A DNA stretch of 64,000 nt, from assembly GCF_021155765.1 (NCBI RefSeq), contig NC_060108.1:13055425-13119424 (forward strand). Reading direction: 5' to 3'. The position numbers and the translations under genes were made by a program. The number at the start of each line of letters is the position of its first letter. Position 1 is the first letter of the stretch. This DNA is from Diprion similis (lineage: Eukaryota > Arthropoda > Insecta > Hymenoptera > Diprionidae). This document shows, one piece after another, positions 1 to 10,732 of the stretch. The notes under the pieces are model-generated. The model searched no databases. It worked only from the letters and a program-made list of their open reading frames with translations, and was not told the DNA's origin.

Positions 1-2140
1 TCGGAGAGGCAGCTTTAACAGCTCTTCTTTGACGCGTTTTCTTTTTCTCTCGTTTCATTTTACGCTGTCCATTTTCGTTTTTTATTTTTCTCTTTCTCCG
101 CCGCACGGTTTTACTTTACTTTCTTCGTGAACAAACAATTTTCCTGATCGATTCTGCAATTTAGCATTCCGTATACATGCCTATATGTATTATACTTGAG
201 TACGATGCGCGCTTTGAGCTTTTCCGCAACTGCAACGAAAAGGGAATTCCCGATTCGATTTCCCGCAAGCAGTATCATGATTGCTGTTAAACCTCCAGGT
301 AACGGAAACGATGGTTGGTCGCGGATGGGATAAAAAACCGGCTGCTGTAAGCCTCGTATGCACCGGTCAGCAATTTTATTATGTATATAATTTACCCGCT
401 CGCATATAATGGCGAGTTTAATTACTCCCCCGCGTTGATCAGCAGTAATTACGTTACATTCTACTCGCATACTGAATCCATTTATTAATAATACACTATG
501 TAACCGTTACGAAATATCGTGTTGGTATGAGATACCGACAAGTCTCACACCTAACAATCACATTAATCATAAATAGATCCACAGAATTCAATCACATATT
601 CGACAATTCTATGATTTTTATCGTCTACCTCATTAAATGTATTTTTTTTCACCTCGTGAGGTTCGAATTATCGAAAAGAAAATTCAAATAGTTGGGCATA
701 TCAGCAAAAAAAGCAGTTTCAAATTAACATAAGAACAGTAAAAAAATGCAATTGTTCATCCAATTAATGTATGTATCACGTGAGCATTGAAAGGCGCTCA
801 GAGTGATATGCGTGAATCGTGATGTGCATACGATATTCCTTTCCATTGTTGGGTTAGTTCCTTTGATTTACCTTTCGCCGCATTATGCGTATCGCGGTAA
901 CTTGAGGGAATGATGAAGTCCAAGATTAATGATATAATTATCCGTTACTGTAACGTCGTGGTTCAGCCTGTTACGGACCATAGATAAAATTAATGGCGAA
1001 CGCCCGCCAAGCTAAGCTAAGCAGAACTTAAGTTACCTGCATTTCCTGCAAACATCTATCCACCTGCATTTTCCGCATCCCGTTCTCCGGGCCTTGACCG
1101 TCGTCGCCAAAAACGTCCAAAGTTCCCGCCGGATTTCTATTTAGACCTGTAATTTAGATGCGCTGCGAAAAAACTTGTAAAATAATTATCGACCTCTGAG
1201 TGCTTGAATCCCGAACTGAAATTGATACGAGATTCAATATCACGTGAGGTACGTTAAACTCACTTAACTATTCTGAGAATGGTATTTTTTCGTTTTACGG
1301 TTCTCCTCAAACATTTCAAAACCGATATTTTGCGGTCCAATTACTCACCAGGATGAAAACCTGCACGGAACTTATTCCCAGGTTTAAACGAGGTGAAAGT
1401 AAATAATCTCACGATAGCGATATATATTCTTCGAGAAGAGTCGATGAGTGGTTCAGCATGAAAACGCAATTAATGAAGTAAGTGACTGCCGGTTATTAAT
1501 AACTTGCAGGTAGTATAATTCTGTTTTCTTACTCCGCAACGCCAGCATCCCGCAACTATCATCCTGAAACCGAAGAGTAAGTCTCAACTCTCTGAACCTG
1601 CAGCAGCTGGAGGCTTTAAATTCGAGAACTTGGTACACGATACATGCAGTTATGACCAATGTATGTCAACTGCGAAACGTCACCGAAGCTATCGCTTGTA
1701 CGAAAGATAAGACGGGCACTCACTGATCCAGAGAGCAGGCGTCAATTAGGCGTCATCCTTCGGCTTAAATCAGTGCAGAAGAGCAGCCGCAATGCGATGT
1801 ATACATCTCGTTTTTGGGGCATCGGGTTATAAGCATAACGGATTAATGCCGGCCGCTAATGCTAATGGGTCTTGGGCCAGTAATAGCTTGCAGTTCGGGT
1901 GTTAAAACGAGGATATCATACTCTGCTTGTTTATGCTAATTCGTTGGAATCGCCGTTCGAATAACGAATGAGGGTTGCGTGACTGTCTGCACTTCTTCGA
2001 CGTGTCTGTACCTCTTTAATATAATGGACTTTGTGTCATATTGGGCGTTTGTCTTCGGTTTCGGGTACATGATCAGAAACGCGTCGAACCAACAATGGAG
2101 CTCATGACCTCGTCGGGTTTCTCTTCGACATCTACGGTGC
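1..2140. other. Upstream gene-free flank of the ZP-domain gene
   Basis: No coding exon can be supported here. The open frames (for example the antisense one at 111-470) are short, lack plausible splice partners and show no recognisable domain. Composition is mixed and slightly AT-rich, with no long tandem repeat. The right edge runs into the TATA box of the ZP-domain gene, so the last few hundred bases probably hold its proximal regulatory DNA; that is inference from position only. Confidence 0.5.
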
Positions 2141-2176
2141 TATAAAAGCAAAATTTCGAACGAAAGGCCGATCAGT
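2141..2176 (+). promoter_or_regulatory. Core promoter of the ZP-domain gene (TATA box plus TCAGT initiator)
   Basis: TATAAAAG lies at 2141-2148 and a perfect arthropod initiator TCAGT at 2172-2176. If transcription starts at the initiator A (2174), the TATA box begins 33 bp upstream, which is normal spacing. The implied 5' UTR is 57 nt, ending at the ATG at 2231 that opens a signal-peptide-like N terminus. No clear downstream promoter element is seen. A TATA-driven gene is typically a regulated, tissue-specific gene; that last point is inference. Confidence 0.7.
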
Positions 2177-2230
2177 CGTCTCGGAGCTTTTACTGTCCCT
2201 TCGGTGTCGATTTCCGCTCCGATATTTGCG

Positions 2231-3882
2231 ATGCGGTTCACCATCGCGTTCTTCTGCCTCGAACTGACGGCGCGCTGCAGCCTTGGAACCGCAGGGTATG
2301 GGACCACCACCCCCCAGGAACCAGTGCTGATAAATTTTCGCCGAGTGACGAACTCTTCGCGAGAAAACGCCCCCGTTTATCTTCCCCCTGAACCAGTCGG
2401 CGACCCTTTGCTCCCGGAAGTCGTCGATAATCGAGCTTTGTCCACGCCACCGGTCGTCATCGACAGTGTGACCAGCATTGATTTGAGCACGGCTTGGCCA
2501 ACGCCGAAAACCGACCTTCAGACACCACGGGAAGACGCTGCCAGAGAAGGACGCTACTTCTTGCATCCTTACGCTGGCAGGTTCGGTCAGAGGTCGAACT
2601 TGAAGAGTACCCTGAAGCTTGGCGCTGGCGGGAGGAGTTCGGAGGTGATAAAGGTGAACGACATGTCCTGCCACTATTCGGGCCAGGACTTGTACTTTCG
2701 AGCGTCTTTGACCGCACTCAAGGAAACCGATCATCCTGTGATAGACACCATCAGCAATGATGCCTGCAAGATCGTTAAGGTCAAGGGTGAGTATCGGCTC
2801 AGGTTCGAGAAGCAGAATTTCTGGAACTGTGGGGTGACCGACTGCTCCACCGATCTGGGAACCTTCTTTTGCTTGACCGTTCGCTTTCCAACGATCTCTG
2901 GGCTCAGGTTGAAGGATGACACGACGATCATCCTCCAGTGCAAGACTCAGGATAAAACCGCCTCGCACACCACGCAGATCAACGTCAAGACCTTGAACAC
3001 GTGAGTGTCAATCATCTTGGTCCGAAAGCCCCTGAACCCTGAATTCGAGTCACTAATTGAACTGTTGAATTCTTATTCATTCCAGAGCTGCGAGAATGGC
3101 GCCAAGAGTCGCTGCCGGGGGTCTGAAGAATGCATTCCAGACCGACGTCGGTTTGTTTCGGAAATCCTACAACTCCGAAAACGTTTTCGACGTCAAGATA
3201 CTTCCGGGTGGAACTGTAGTTCTTGGGGAAGAAATCCTGCTGCGAGCTTTGGTCAGGGATGGTGACGGTAGGTCAATGTGTCCGTGATTTGTGTACATTC
3301 TGTGATCGGAGACGCGTTAATTTATCCCTTGTGGAAATAATTTCAGGGTGGAAATACTCGAGGATCGGCGAGGTTAGCGTTCAATATATCGAGGCGCGTC
3401 AGCAGCAGAGAGTGATGAACAGTTTGTGGATCCTGGATGCTGACGGTTGCCGCAATCCTGAGATTCCTGAAATATCACCGAGTGGTCAGCACAGGATGGC
3501 GCCGCTCGAGAGCTACTTGGTGTTTCAAGCATTCATGTTCGAGAACATGAAGGAGACCGACGAAATGGTCGTCAGTGTCAAGGTGATGGGATGTCTTGAG
3601 GGCGAGGACTGCAGTCTCAACTGTCCGAAAGAGCATGCCAGACGAGCAAGGAGTCCGAATGACCTCGACACGGATGCAAAAGCCAATGTCACTGACTGGC
3701 AGAGTGACATTGCTTTCAAGGTGGTCAAAAGAGCACCGGAAAACGAGTCGAGAACTTATAGACTGGACGATGCTCAGATCATCGTACCCTACGTCTTGAC
3801 CATCTTCGTTCTTGTGATCAGCGTTGGCTTACTCTGTGTTGTAAAGACGTTGTTGAAGCAGAGATCGGTGACAAGGAAATAA
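2231..3882 (+). CDS. ZP-domain single-pass membrane protein, three exons
   Basis: Predicted exons are 2231-3000, 3086-3267 and 3347-3882, joined by GT-AG introns of 85 and 79 bp; phases agree and give 495 residues. The start is the ATG at 2231, just after the promoter; the frame is open upstream but has no earlier ATG. The protein opens with a signal-peptide-like stretch (MRFTIAFFCLELTARC), then a Pro/Thr-rich region. A zona pellucida module runs from about residue 144 to about 415, with spaced cysteines (DMSC, NDAC, WNCGVTDC, FFC, LQC, then DADGC, MGC, EDC, LNC). A furin-type site RRAR follows at 416-419. The transmembrane helix is at about 462-484, and a short basic tail ends the protein. 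Insect proteins of this type are apical extracellular matrix components of epidermis and tubes that polymerise after furin cleavage. I cannot tell which Drosophila ZP protein is the orthologue. Confidence 0.88.
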
Positions 3883-4315
3883 GTTTTATTTTTACTCTGG
3901 ATTGTGGTAGCAGACTGAGTTATTGGCACTATTATAAAAAATTCTGATAAAATGCACTCGTAATTGCACTGAGGCTATATTTTTATCTTTCTAGTAGGTT
4001 TAAGTACAGAAGATGATGAGAATCCACTTGCTGCAACATAAGATCCCCGCTTTAATTTAATTGACTGACCGTAAACTAGAATGATTATTTTTAATCTTGA
4101 TGATAACTGTTGGTATAGATTCTGAATGTGTGTAACAAAAAATCGTCAATATAATCCATAAAATTGTATTAAGTGTTGAATTGTTTGATTGATTTGAATT
4201 TTTTTTAGTTACAATTTTTGCTTCTTTCTTGAAATTTTCTCTCCCCTTTTACCTGTCTGATTTTTTTGTTTTATTTTCCTTCCACGAACATTTTATCGTA
4301 CGTTCATTGCAACGA
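3883..4315. other. Convergent 3' ends of the ZP gene and the unnamed minus-strand gene
   Basis: AT-rich spacer holding both 3' UTRs. On the plus strand a variant poly(A) signal CATAAA at 4157-4162 is followed by a GT-rich stretch, a plausible end for the ZP transcript. On the minus strand AATAAA occurs at 4275-4270, 41 bp past the stop of the unnamed gene. No further coding sequence is seen. Confidence 0.5.
4270..4275 (-). terminator. Poly(A) signal of the unnamed minus-strand gene
   Basis: AATAAA on the minus strand, 41 bp beyond the stop codon at 4316. It is the only canonical hexamer close to this stop. Confidence 0.45.
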
Positions 4316-5101
4316 TTATTCGATTAAATTCCAAGCATCCAATTCTTCGCAGAGCTTAATACCGAGGCCAAACAAGCATGCAGTCTTTAATATGTCAATT
4401 ACGAACTTGTCTCTTCTTAGTTGATTATAAACGCAAATCGAGGTGCAGGTGCAGAGATCATCGAAGTAGCCAAAGCCTTTGTTCAGCAAATAATCGTCCA
4501 ATCTTTCTTGTCGCATCTGAGCTTTCTTTGCCGCTCGTTCTGAATTTAAAGTTATTGTTAAATGTCAATCTTTCATCACTTCGAAAGCTTCCAAATTCAA
4601 ATGAAAATGAAAGGCTTACCTCTAGCCATGGCCATGGGACACGTCGGAGGACATGGATCGTGTGAATTTGGATCCCATTGAGCACCTGGAGCTACTGCGG
4701 AGGGCGAAGTTCTGTCTCTGGAAGACATTTCGCTGTTCTTTGACGACCGTTCAGATACTTGAGGAGTCACTTGAATAGGGCTACGGTTCTCCTGACTTCT
4801 CGTATCCGATTTATTGCTACTCTTGGTGCTCCGTGAGTCTGTTTCCTGGACTGCAGTGACTCCAGCGATTTGCACTGACTTCTGACTCTGCGACGGACTT
4901 CGACGATTGTTTATTATTGCTTTTATCGCATCTTTTTTACCCCCATCAATATCTAGTTCTGAAGAAAGGTAGAGTGTTAAACTGAATCGAGTACCTATAA
5001 GCTTTGAAATACGTACTTTCTGCCTCCTCAGCCTTCACGGAACTGGAGGCTGCGCTAGCTTGAGCTCTCAACTTTGGACAAGAATTTTGGCAGCTCTGCA
5101 T
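4316..5101 (-). CDS. Uncharacterised protein with basic Ser-rich middle and conserved-looking Cys-containing C terminus
   Basis: Predicted exons on the minus strand are 5101-5017, 4958-4620 and 4539-4316. Donors are GTACGT and GTAAGC; acceptors are TTCTTCAG and AAATTCAG. Both introns are phase 1 (58 and 80 bp), giving 215 residues. The N terminus starts MQSCQNSCPKLRAQ. The middle is low-complexity and rich in Ser, Arg, Gln and Lys. The last 70 residues look like a folded, basic-then-hydrophobic module: RAAKKAQMRQERLDDYLL, then KGFGYFDDLCTCTSICVY, then a hydrophobic stretch with ACLFGLGIKLCEEL. I do not recognise the family and assign no function. A nearer acceptor at 4517 would give a short, out-of-frame tail; the join chosen keeps the long module in frame. 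The gene is divergent from IQCK with 374 bp between start codons, so the two may share a promoter. Confidence 0.72.
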
Positions 5102-5475
5102 TTAAAAGCTTGAATGGTTTTTGCGTGGGATTTGTATCACACATATGCTGGCATTCATAGTGTTGAAGTGTGATGTTATTTTTTCATCTCGCTCCATTCA
5201 ATGTTTTTCCATTTTATCACTTGGAAATTTAGTATGGATAGGCATATATGGCGAAGCCTATTTCGAGCAGTTTCTAAGTGCTTCAATATTTGTAGCAATT
5301 TTGGCACAATCAATTTTGGCCAAGATGGTCAATCTATCAAACGGGTGTGTACAATGTACGTTTTTACAGCGAACAAAACACGTTTGAAAATTGAGCGACA
5401 GCTTTAAATCGATCTTTTAAGCTGCTACGATCTTCACAGTTTTTAGCAGCAGTGTAATCTGACAAAACGGTTATC
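5102..5475. promoter_or_regulatory. Divergent promoter region between the unnamed gene and IQCK
   Basis: This 374-bp spacer separates the ATG codons of two head-to-head genes, so it must hold both 5' UTRs and both start sites unless a non-coding first exon lies elsewhere. No TATA box at good spacing is obvious, consistent with a housekeeping-type bidirectional promoter. The small open frames inside it on the plus strand show no domain and are treated as chance. Confidence 0.5.
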
Positions 5476-7133
5476 ATGTGCCAGAACAGCCAGTTATTTA
5501 CTTCGTCCATTTCTTCGCCCGCAGAACTGGGGAGTCTTTCTGGCGAAGCAGATGAAGAGGATGAAAAAGAATGCATCTGTGGTCCAAACCCGTGCGGATT
5601 CGACTCCAAAGGCAGTGATGGCTCCAGTCTGGGAAGTGACGACGAAGTGGAAGTGGTGAACGTTTCACTCTGGGAAAACATACTGCGACAATCCGAAGAG
5701 AAAACTGCACCTTACAGAGAGTGGCTTAAGGAGAAGAAGGCTTCAGAGCCAGCAGGCAAGCCGCAGGATAGTCCTGCCGATTTTCTTGACCAGAAAATAT
5801 TTCCTCTCCTGCTTCCTGCGATGAGAACGATGTTGATGCAAGCTCGGGAGTGGGATGCTCTTCGTGTGAGTCAATGGCTGAGGTTTGACCTTCTTTTTTT
5901 TAACTACTATGCAGATGATTATTTGTATTTATTGCACAAAAAAGGAGTCGATTTTTGCTTTGAATTCTAGATTCAAAAATGTCGATTCAACGGACTTGAC
6001 TTTCTCGCTGAAGTTTTGTGGAACAGTAATCCACGTCATCCTAGGAGATTGCAGAATTGGTTGGAGGTTTACAGTATTCCACCTTTTAGACTCTGGTTGA
6101 AGTCAAAGTTAGTAATGTAATAATGGCGAGATCAATACTTAATTCACTTTAAAAACCACGAAACAATATGAACTACAATTTAACTGTATGATGGAAAAGA
6201 TTGCAAACACGGTTGTGCAAGGAACCAGCTAGTAGGGTGGGGGTGAAGTGGGTCCAGCCTTTCGGTTTTTACGGTATCTTACATATTCAAACCTATTGAA
6301 AAATCTGACAAAATTCTGTTTAATGATTCAGAAACAGTTCTGTAAAATTTAATTGAATGTCCATTAAAAAATCAAATTTGAATTTACTTTATATTCAAAT
6401 ATAGTTACTACGTACGCCCTATGTCTTTGGGTATTAGATACTCGATTCATAATCAGGTTTGAAATGTATATATCTTTGATGAACAGTCCAAGGCCAATTT
6501 TCCCGAAATCTTGGCTGTGGACACAAGAAGATGGTGCTCTGATTATTCAAAAATGGGTCAGGGGTTGGCTGGTGAGAAAACAGGAAGATGTGCAAGAAAT
6601 GCGTCTATTTTGGAAGGTATTGCAAGCCATGGAAGGCTTTAGAAAACCATATTTTCAGCAATATTGAGCAGGGAAAATAATAATTATTTTTCGATGTTTC
6701 GTGGCGAAAAAATTATGTAAGAGAAGATCATCATCGTTTCAACATATTCAAAAGCGTAATCGCTTTTGTTATATCTCTAACTAACTCAAAAACAGTGAGC
6801 TTAGCACTTTCTCGGCGAGTTTCTGGTTTCAGAGAAATATTACCTCCAAATTTTCAGGCATTTTAAAATTTGCAATTCTAGGCTGTGATAAAATTCGAAT
6901 TTAATTGTTATTAATTATTTGCAGGCAATTATTGCAGAGGCTGAACAAGAAGCGGCAGATTTGGGCATAACTTGTAAGTTGTCCATTGATTTTTTTGGTA
7001 ACGTTTGAAATTTTCGTTCAAGACACAGTTGACTGTAAAATGATTATTAGATTCGGAACTATTGGAAAAACGAAAACGCGAGAGAAACGCTGAACCTTGT
7101 CAACGTTACAGATCGCAATGGCAACAAAAATGA
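5476..7133 (+). CDS. IQCK: IQ motif-containing protein K (IQCK) homologue, five exons
   Basis: Predicted exons are 5476-5865, 5971-6107, 6457-6616, 6925-6973 and 7051-7133. Introns are GT-AG, of 105, 349, 308 and 77 bp, with phases 0, 2, 0 and 1, giving 272 residues. An acidic N terminus is followed by SPADFLDQKIFPLLLPAM (residues 99-116), then by FLAEVLWNSNP and a SIPPF segment. A consensus calmodulin-binding IQ motif, IQKWVRGWLVR, lies at 206-216, and a charged helical tail ends in a Lys/Arg-rich stretch. This order (LFPLLLP-type block, FL.E.LWN.NP, single IQ motif, short helical tail) and the length match IQCK of other animals. IQCK is a poorly studied protein linked by expression and phylogenetic pattern to motile cilia and flagella; a sperm role in insects is inference. 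It converges with mRpS34. Confidence 0.8.
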
Positions 7134-7309
7134 CAAAATAATATTGTCGTAATTCGTTGTGGAAGCAATATCGTATACAATGCATTAAAATTAATGTATT
7201 GTAATAGAAGAAACACGTACGTGTAATGAAAAATTTGATACTCGTACGTTAGTCGAGCATTTATTTACAACTAGTGACTTAATAACAAACAAAATTTGCA
7301 TAATTCGAA
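7134..7309. other. Convergent intergenic spacer IQCK / mRpS34
   Basis: Only 176 bp lie between the two stop codons, so both 3' UTRs must be short or overlap. A plus-strand ATTAAA at about 7184 could end IQCK. A minus-strand AATAAA at 7265-7260 lies 45 bp past the mRpS34 stop. Confidence 0.5.
7260..7265 (-). terminator. Poly(A) signal of mRpS34
   Basis: AATAAA on the minus strand, 45 bp beyond the stop codon at 7310, normal spacing for a short 3' UTR. Confidence 0.5.
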
Positions 7310-7997
7310 CTATGGTTTTATATTTTCGTACAGCCGTGGGGCGCGCGTTGGCCCAATGTCTATAGTCATGTTGACCGTTGGAGTTTCTCCCTCTTCAGCG
7401 ACCCTTGCAAGCTTATTAGGAGAAGTTTTGTGTTGGATTTCAAGCTTCGGTTCTTCTGTTATTGGAGTTCCTTTAGCTTTCATCTTGCGGATTAACATCT
7501 CTTTGTAGAGTGGAGGAAAGTCGCACGTCCGTGCTAAAATTGCCGTCGGTCTAGTCTGTTCAATTTTACAGTACGCGGCCTCCTGATCTTTGGGAATTAA
7601 TTGGTAGTCTGATTTGTAAGACGCTCCTTTTATGTATTCAGGTTCATTATACTTAATTCCACGAAACGTTCGTTCCACGCAGACGGTGACCTTGCGAGGT
7701 TCCTATGTAAGTAACAGAGGTCAAAATTGAGCTATAAAAAGTTAAACCTTTCCAAAAAATATTGTACTGATAAGGTTAAGTTAAGTTAGTTTTAGTTAAG
7801 TCTAGTTTTCAGTCACCGCTTACCTCGTAGGGCATTGCTTCGACTTTTAGAATTTTTATGAAAGAGGGTTCAGGATATCTTTCGAACATTTGTCTGATAA
7901 CGATACGTCCAATGCCCCCATTCTTCAAATTCCCAACGATTTCCCATAGCGATTTACCTTTGAAATCTGTCGTTCTACCAATATATTTTATCGGCAT
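7310..7997 (-). CDS. mRpS34: Mitochondrial ribosomal protein S34 (mS34)
   Basis: Two predicted exons on the minus strand, 7997-7824 and 7702-7310, are joined by a 121-bp phase-0 GT-AG intron (donor GTAAGC), giving 188 residues. The N terminus KYIGRTTDFKGKSLWEIV, followed by NLKNGGIGRIVIRQMFERYP, is the strongly conserved start of insect mRpS34. The second exon keeps the WKLVPK-like element (here YQLIPKDQE) and a TEEPKLEIQ-type C-terminal block. The product is a metazoan-specific protein of the small mitochondrial ribosomal subunit, made in the cytosol and imported. No strong presequence is obvious, as is usual for this protein. The gene sits head-to-tail with mRpL3, 543 bp downstream of its stop codon. 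Confidence 0.93.
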
Positions 7998-8246
7998 TGT
8001 GAAAGAATTGATATGTTATATACTCGGAAGAAGATGTTCGTAGATTATCGAACAAGTGCAGTTTTTTCAGACCCACTTAAACTCTCAAGCGTTATTCTAT
8101 CAATAAGAACTTTAAATGAAATTATACCGGTGGGCTTTCAAAGTTCTAAAATAATCTTTAGGTTATGTTACTATCAATACTGAAAACACATTACACCATG
8201 AACACCGCCTTCTACACGCTCACGTTTTTCCTCTTTCTAATTTTCT

Positions 8247-8257
8247 AGCGCCCTCTG
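8247..8257 (-). promoter_or_regulatory. CTCF-core-like motif 1
   Basis: Read on the minus strand this is CAGAGGGCGCT, close to the AGGGGGCGC / AGRKGGCGC core bound by the CTCF insulator protein. It lies between mRpL3 and mRpS34. Short motif matches are weak evidence on their own; the second nearby match raises interest slightly. Confidence 0.3.
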
Positions 8258-8352
8258 ATACGAAACGGGTTTTTAGAACTAGTTTTTTAGGTTATGGTCG
8301 GTAATCGATCAATACTGTGGCGTAGTTCATCGAATGACCACCCATCGTCAGT

Positions 8353-8362
8353 GGCGCCACCT
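8353..8362 (-). promoter_or_regulatory. CTCF-core-like motif 2
   Basis: Minus strand AGGTGGCGCC contains AGGTGGCGC, an exact match to the core preferred by insect CTCF. It lies about 95 bp from motif 1 and in the same orientation. Confidence 0.33.
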
Positions 8363-8540
8363 CTCAACATCAATTTTAGCAAGTACATACATGCCCTACG
8401 CAAATTGCGTACAGTTAGGCGCGTTATTTTTAAATTTCGGAAACTCGATAAAAATTTTGGTAGACAAAACTGAAATATGAAATATTTACATAAGACAGTT
8501 GATATCATCTGTATTTTTCTAACATATTAGAATACACGTA

Positions 8541-10732
8541 TTACGATTCTTCCTTGAATTCAATAGTGGGTGCTGTAAAGGGATGCAACTCATCGCAGTA
8601 CAAGTCTTCTGGTAAGGGTTCATCTGCTGTGGGTAAATAAGTTGGAAACATCGGGGCTTCTTTTGGTCTCCTTAGCGGTAAAATTGTGTCATATATGGAT
8701 ACGAATGAGTTTGTTTCACCCGGAATAGCTATGCCAAGAATCCATAATACGTTATATTTTGTATTGATTCGAAGAATCTGTGAAAAAATAAAACAGTCGG
8801 TTTTGTTTTTCGAATATCACTACGGAGACGGTTGAGAAAAATTGTTAAGAATTCAATGACAATCATACTTTGGCGCCCTTGTGTATCCGCATACTATTAC
8901 CCATGTGACCCGGCATTTTCGTCCCGGGCCATACGCGACCCTTTTCACCACCACCACCAATATTTCCAGGTCTTCTATGAGTTTTTGTTACACCGTGCGA
9001 GGCTGGACCACCTTTGAATCCCCAACGTTTGCATACCCCTTGAAAACCACGGTCGATACTGTCCAAACGTGAAAATATAGGAACAAGTTACTTCTCTATT
9101 AATTTCAAAACACTCATTATATTGAGAAGTGAGAGTCTGAGATTTATTGAATGAAGAAAACCTAAAATTAGCGACAAAGATTTTAATCCTGCTTTACGTG
9201 CAGTGGAATCTTAAATAGATAAAATAATAAAAACACTTACGTCTTGCCTCTGATATCAACAATTTGTCCGGGCTTGTAATGTGCGGCAACAAGTGGTGTA
9301 CCAGGTGCTAGTGCTGCTTCAGGTGAAACGCGGAACCTAGTTAATATACGTTTAGGCATAACGCCGGAGTCAGCAAAGATGCCACAATATTCCTTGGTGA
9401 ACTGCAAACGTAATTATGAAACATATTTTGTGTTATCAGTGCCTAAAAGGTCTTTACACTTTTCGTAATGTGTGTAAAACAGATGAAGTAATAATTCTCA
9501 CTTTCTGAGGGTCGCAGCTGTCTGAACCAACCACAAGGCAACCTAATTTTTCCTGCCTAGGATTATTTTTGTGCCTACGCTGAAACAGTATTGGCTTGAA
9601 CTCTTCTGGCGGTATGTATTTTACCACATGATTATCCAGCACCTGTAAATTAATCAGATTTTCAAGGGTGCAATAATTGTATAATGTAAAAAATTTCAGA
9701 TTAACAACATAATGCTTTGCGCAATTCGATTCTGAAGTATAGCATTAGAATATTTCTGTGACCTCTTTTAACTCTAGTTTTCATTAATGCTTAATTGAAA
9801 AATTACTTTCAAAATGATGAAGTATGAATGTTATACAAGACTGTGAAATAAAACAAGTTTAAAAATGAAATATTTCTATTCTATTGGATCGTGAAGTGCT
9901 CTAGTATCAGTTTGTTTTTATTTTCTAACAACTTACGGTTGTTAGAACATTGATAGTATGAATAAACTCTAGTACAAAGTACTGATCGGAAACTAAGTAC
10001 TGTTTTTTTGGTGCACCAGATTTGTAACAACTGTGTAATGTTGAACATAAGTGGTTATATAAGCAGCATATACTCAACCTGTAAAAGCGTGGTGATAACT
10101 CTTTTTCCATTCTTCATCCACAGTGGATAGACTCCAATTTTCTTAGCAATAACACCAGTGCGTCGATATTCCGGTTGCCATTCCGCTGTTGGTTCAATTG
10201 GCTCAACTTTCAGAGGCGATACATGCCCAGCGGCACTCAGACTGAATGCAGGGTTACCATATTTAGTATTGACGACTTCTTTGAGGAACTGAGCATTTTC
10301 GGAGGTGAGGTTTTCGTTGTATTGCTATTGAACAAGATTCAGTCAAATGATGATTTCAATGAGAATAAGCAGAAGAAAGAAAACAAAGAGAGTGACTCGC
10401 TTGAGAAACAGTATCATGTCCATCGTAACAATTGTATTGAGATCACGTATTACTGGGTAGAGATGCGATACTTGCCACGCGAGTTTGTTTTGGCAGCCAT
10501 ACAGGGTGGCGTTTCCTTGGCGTATAGTTCAAATGTTTTCTGCCTCTTGAAGGTACCGTGACGGCTTCAACCCTGGAAGGAAATGATGAGAATGTTTGAA
10601 ACTTTGAGGTTAACCCGGCACTACATAACCTATAAAACGTAGTCGCACCAGTAATTCGTACGCAACTTACCTAGGATAGAGAAATTTGCAGGATATTTGC
10701 AGGTTGGCAAACGACTTGAGCAGCCCAGCCAT
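8541..10732 (-). CDS. mRpL3: Mitochondrial ribosomal protein L3 (uL3m), seven exons
   Basis: Predicted minus-strand exons are 10732-10671, 10572-10476, 10324-10079, 9642-9502, 9401-9241, 9058-8869 and 8777-8541. All phases close, giving 377 residues. The start is the ATG at 10732, opening a basic, hydrophobic presequence-like N terminus ([20 protein letters not shown]). Exon 3 carries the [13 protein letters not shown] block. Exons 5 and 6 carry the uL3 core: [19 protein letters not shown], then [23 protein letters not shown], and [15 protein letters not shown]. The C terminus contains [13 protein letters not shown], typical of mitochondrial L3. uL3m binds near the peptidyl-transferase centre of the large mitoribosomal subunit. 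Intron 2 (10475-10325) appears to use a GC donor. An alternative GT donor three bases earlier in the transcript would remove one Val and keep frame. The AG of each other intron is canonical. Confidence 0.93.

Larger units (their letters stand above)
7998..8540. other. Spacer between mRpL3 (3' end) and mRpS34 (5' end)
   Basis: Holds the mRpL3 3' UTR on the right and the mRpS34 promoter on the left. No convincing coding exon is present; a 73-codon antisense frame (8287-8508) has no domain or partner exon. Two CTCF-core-like motifs lie at 8247-8257 and 8353-8362. No TATA box is seen at proper spacing from the mRpS34 start. Confidence 0.5.

Noticed and set aside
2132-2968. 278-codon antisense frame opposite ZP exon 1
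   Set aside because: Shadow of the ZP coding frame; the plus strand has promoter, signal peptide, Cys pattern and splice sites.
4458-4685. Alternative end of the unnamed gene using the acceptor at 4517
   Set aside because: Gives a short tail in a different frame and discards the long open 70-residue module; the acceptor at 4540 keeps frame and that module.
10175-10561. 128-codon plus-strand frame across mRpL3 exons 2-3 and intron 2
   Set aside because: Antisense to conserved mRpL3 exons, with no domain of its own.
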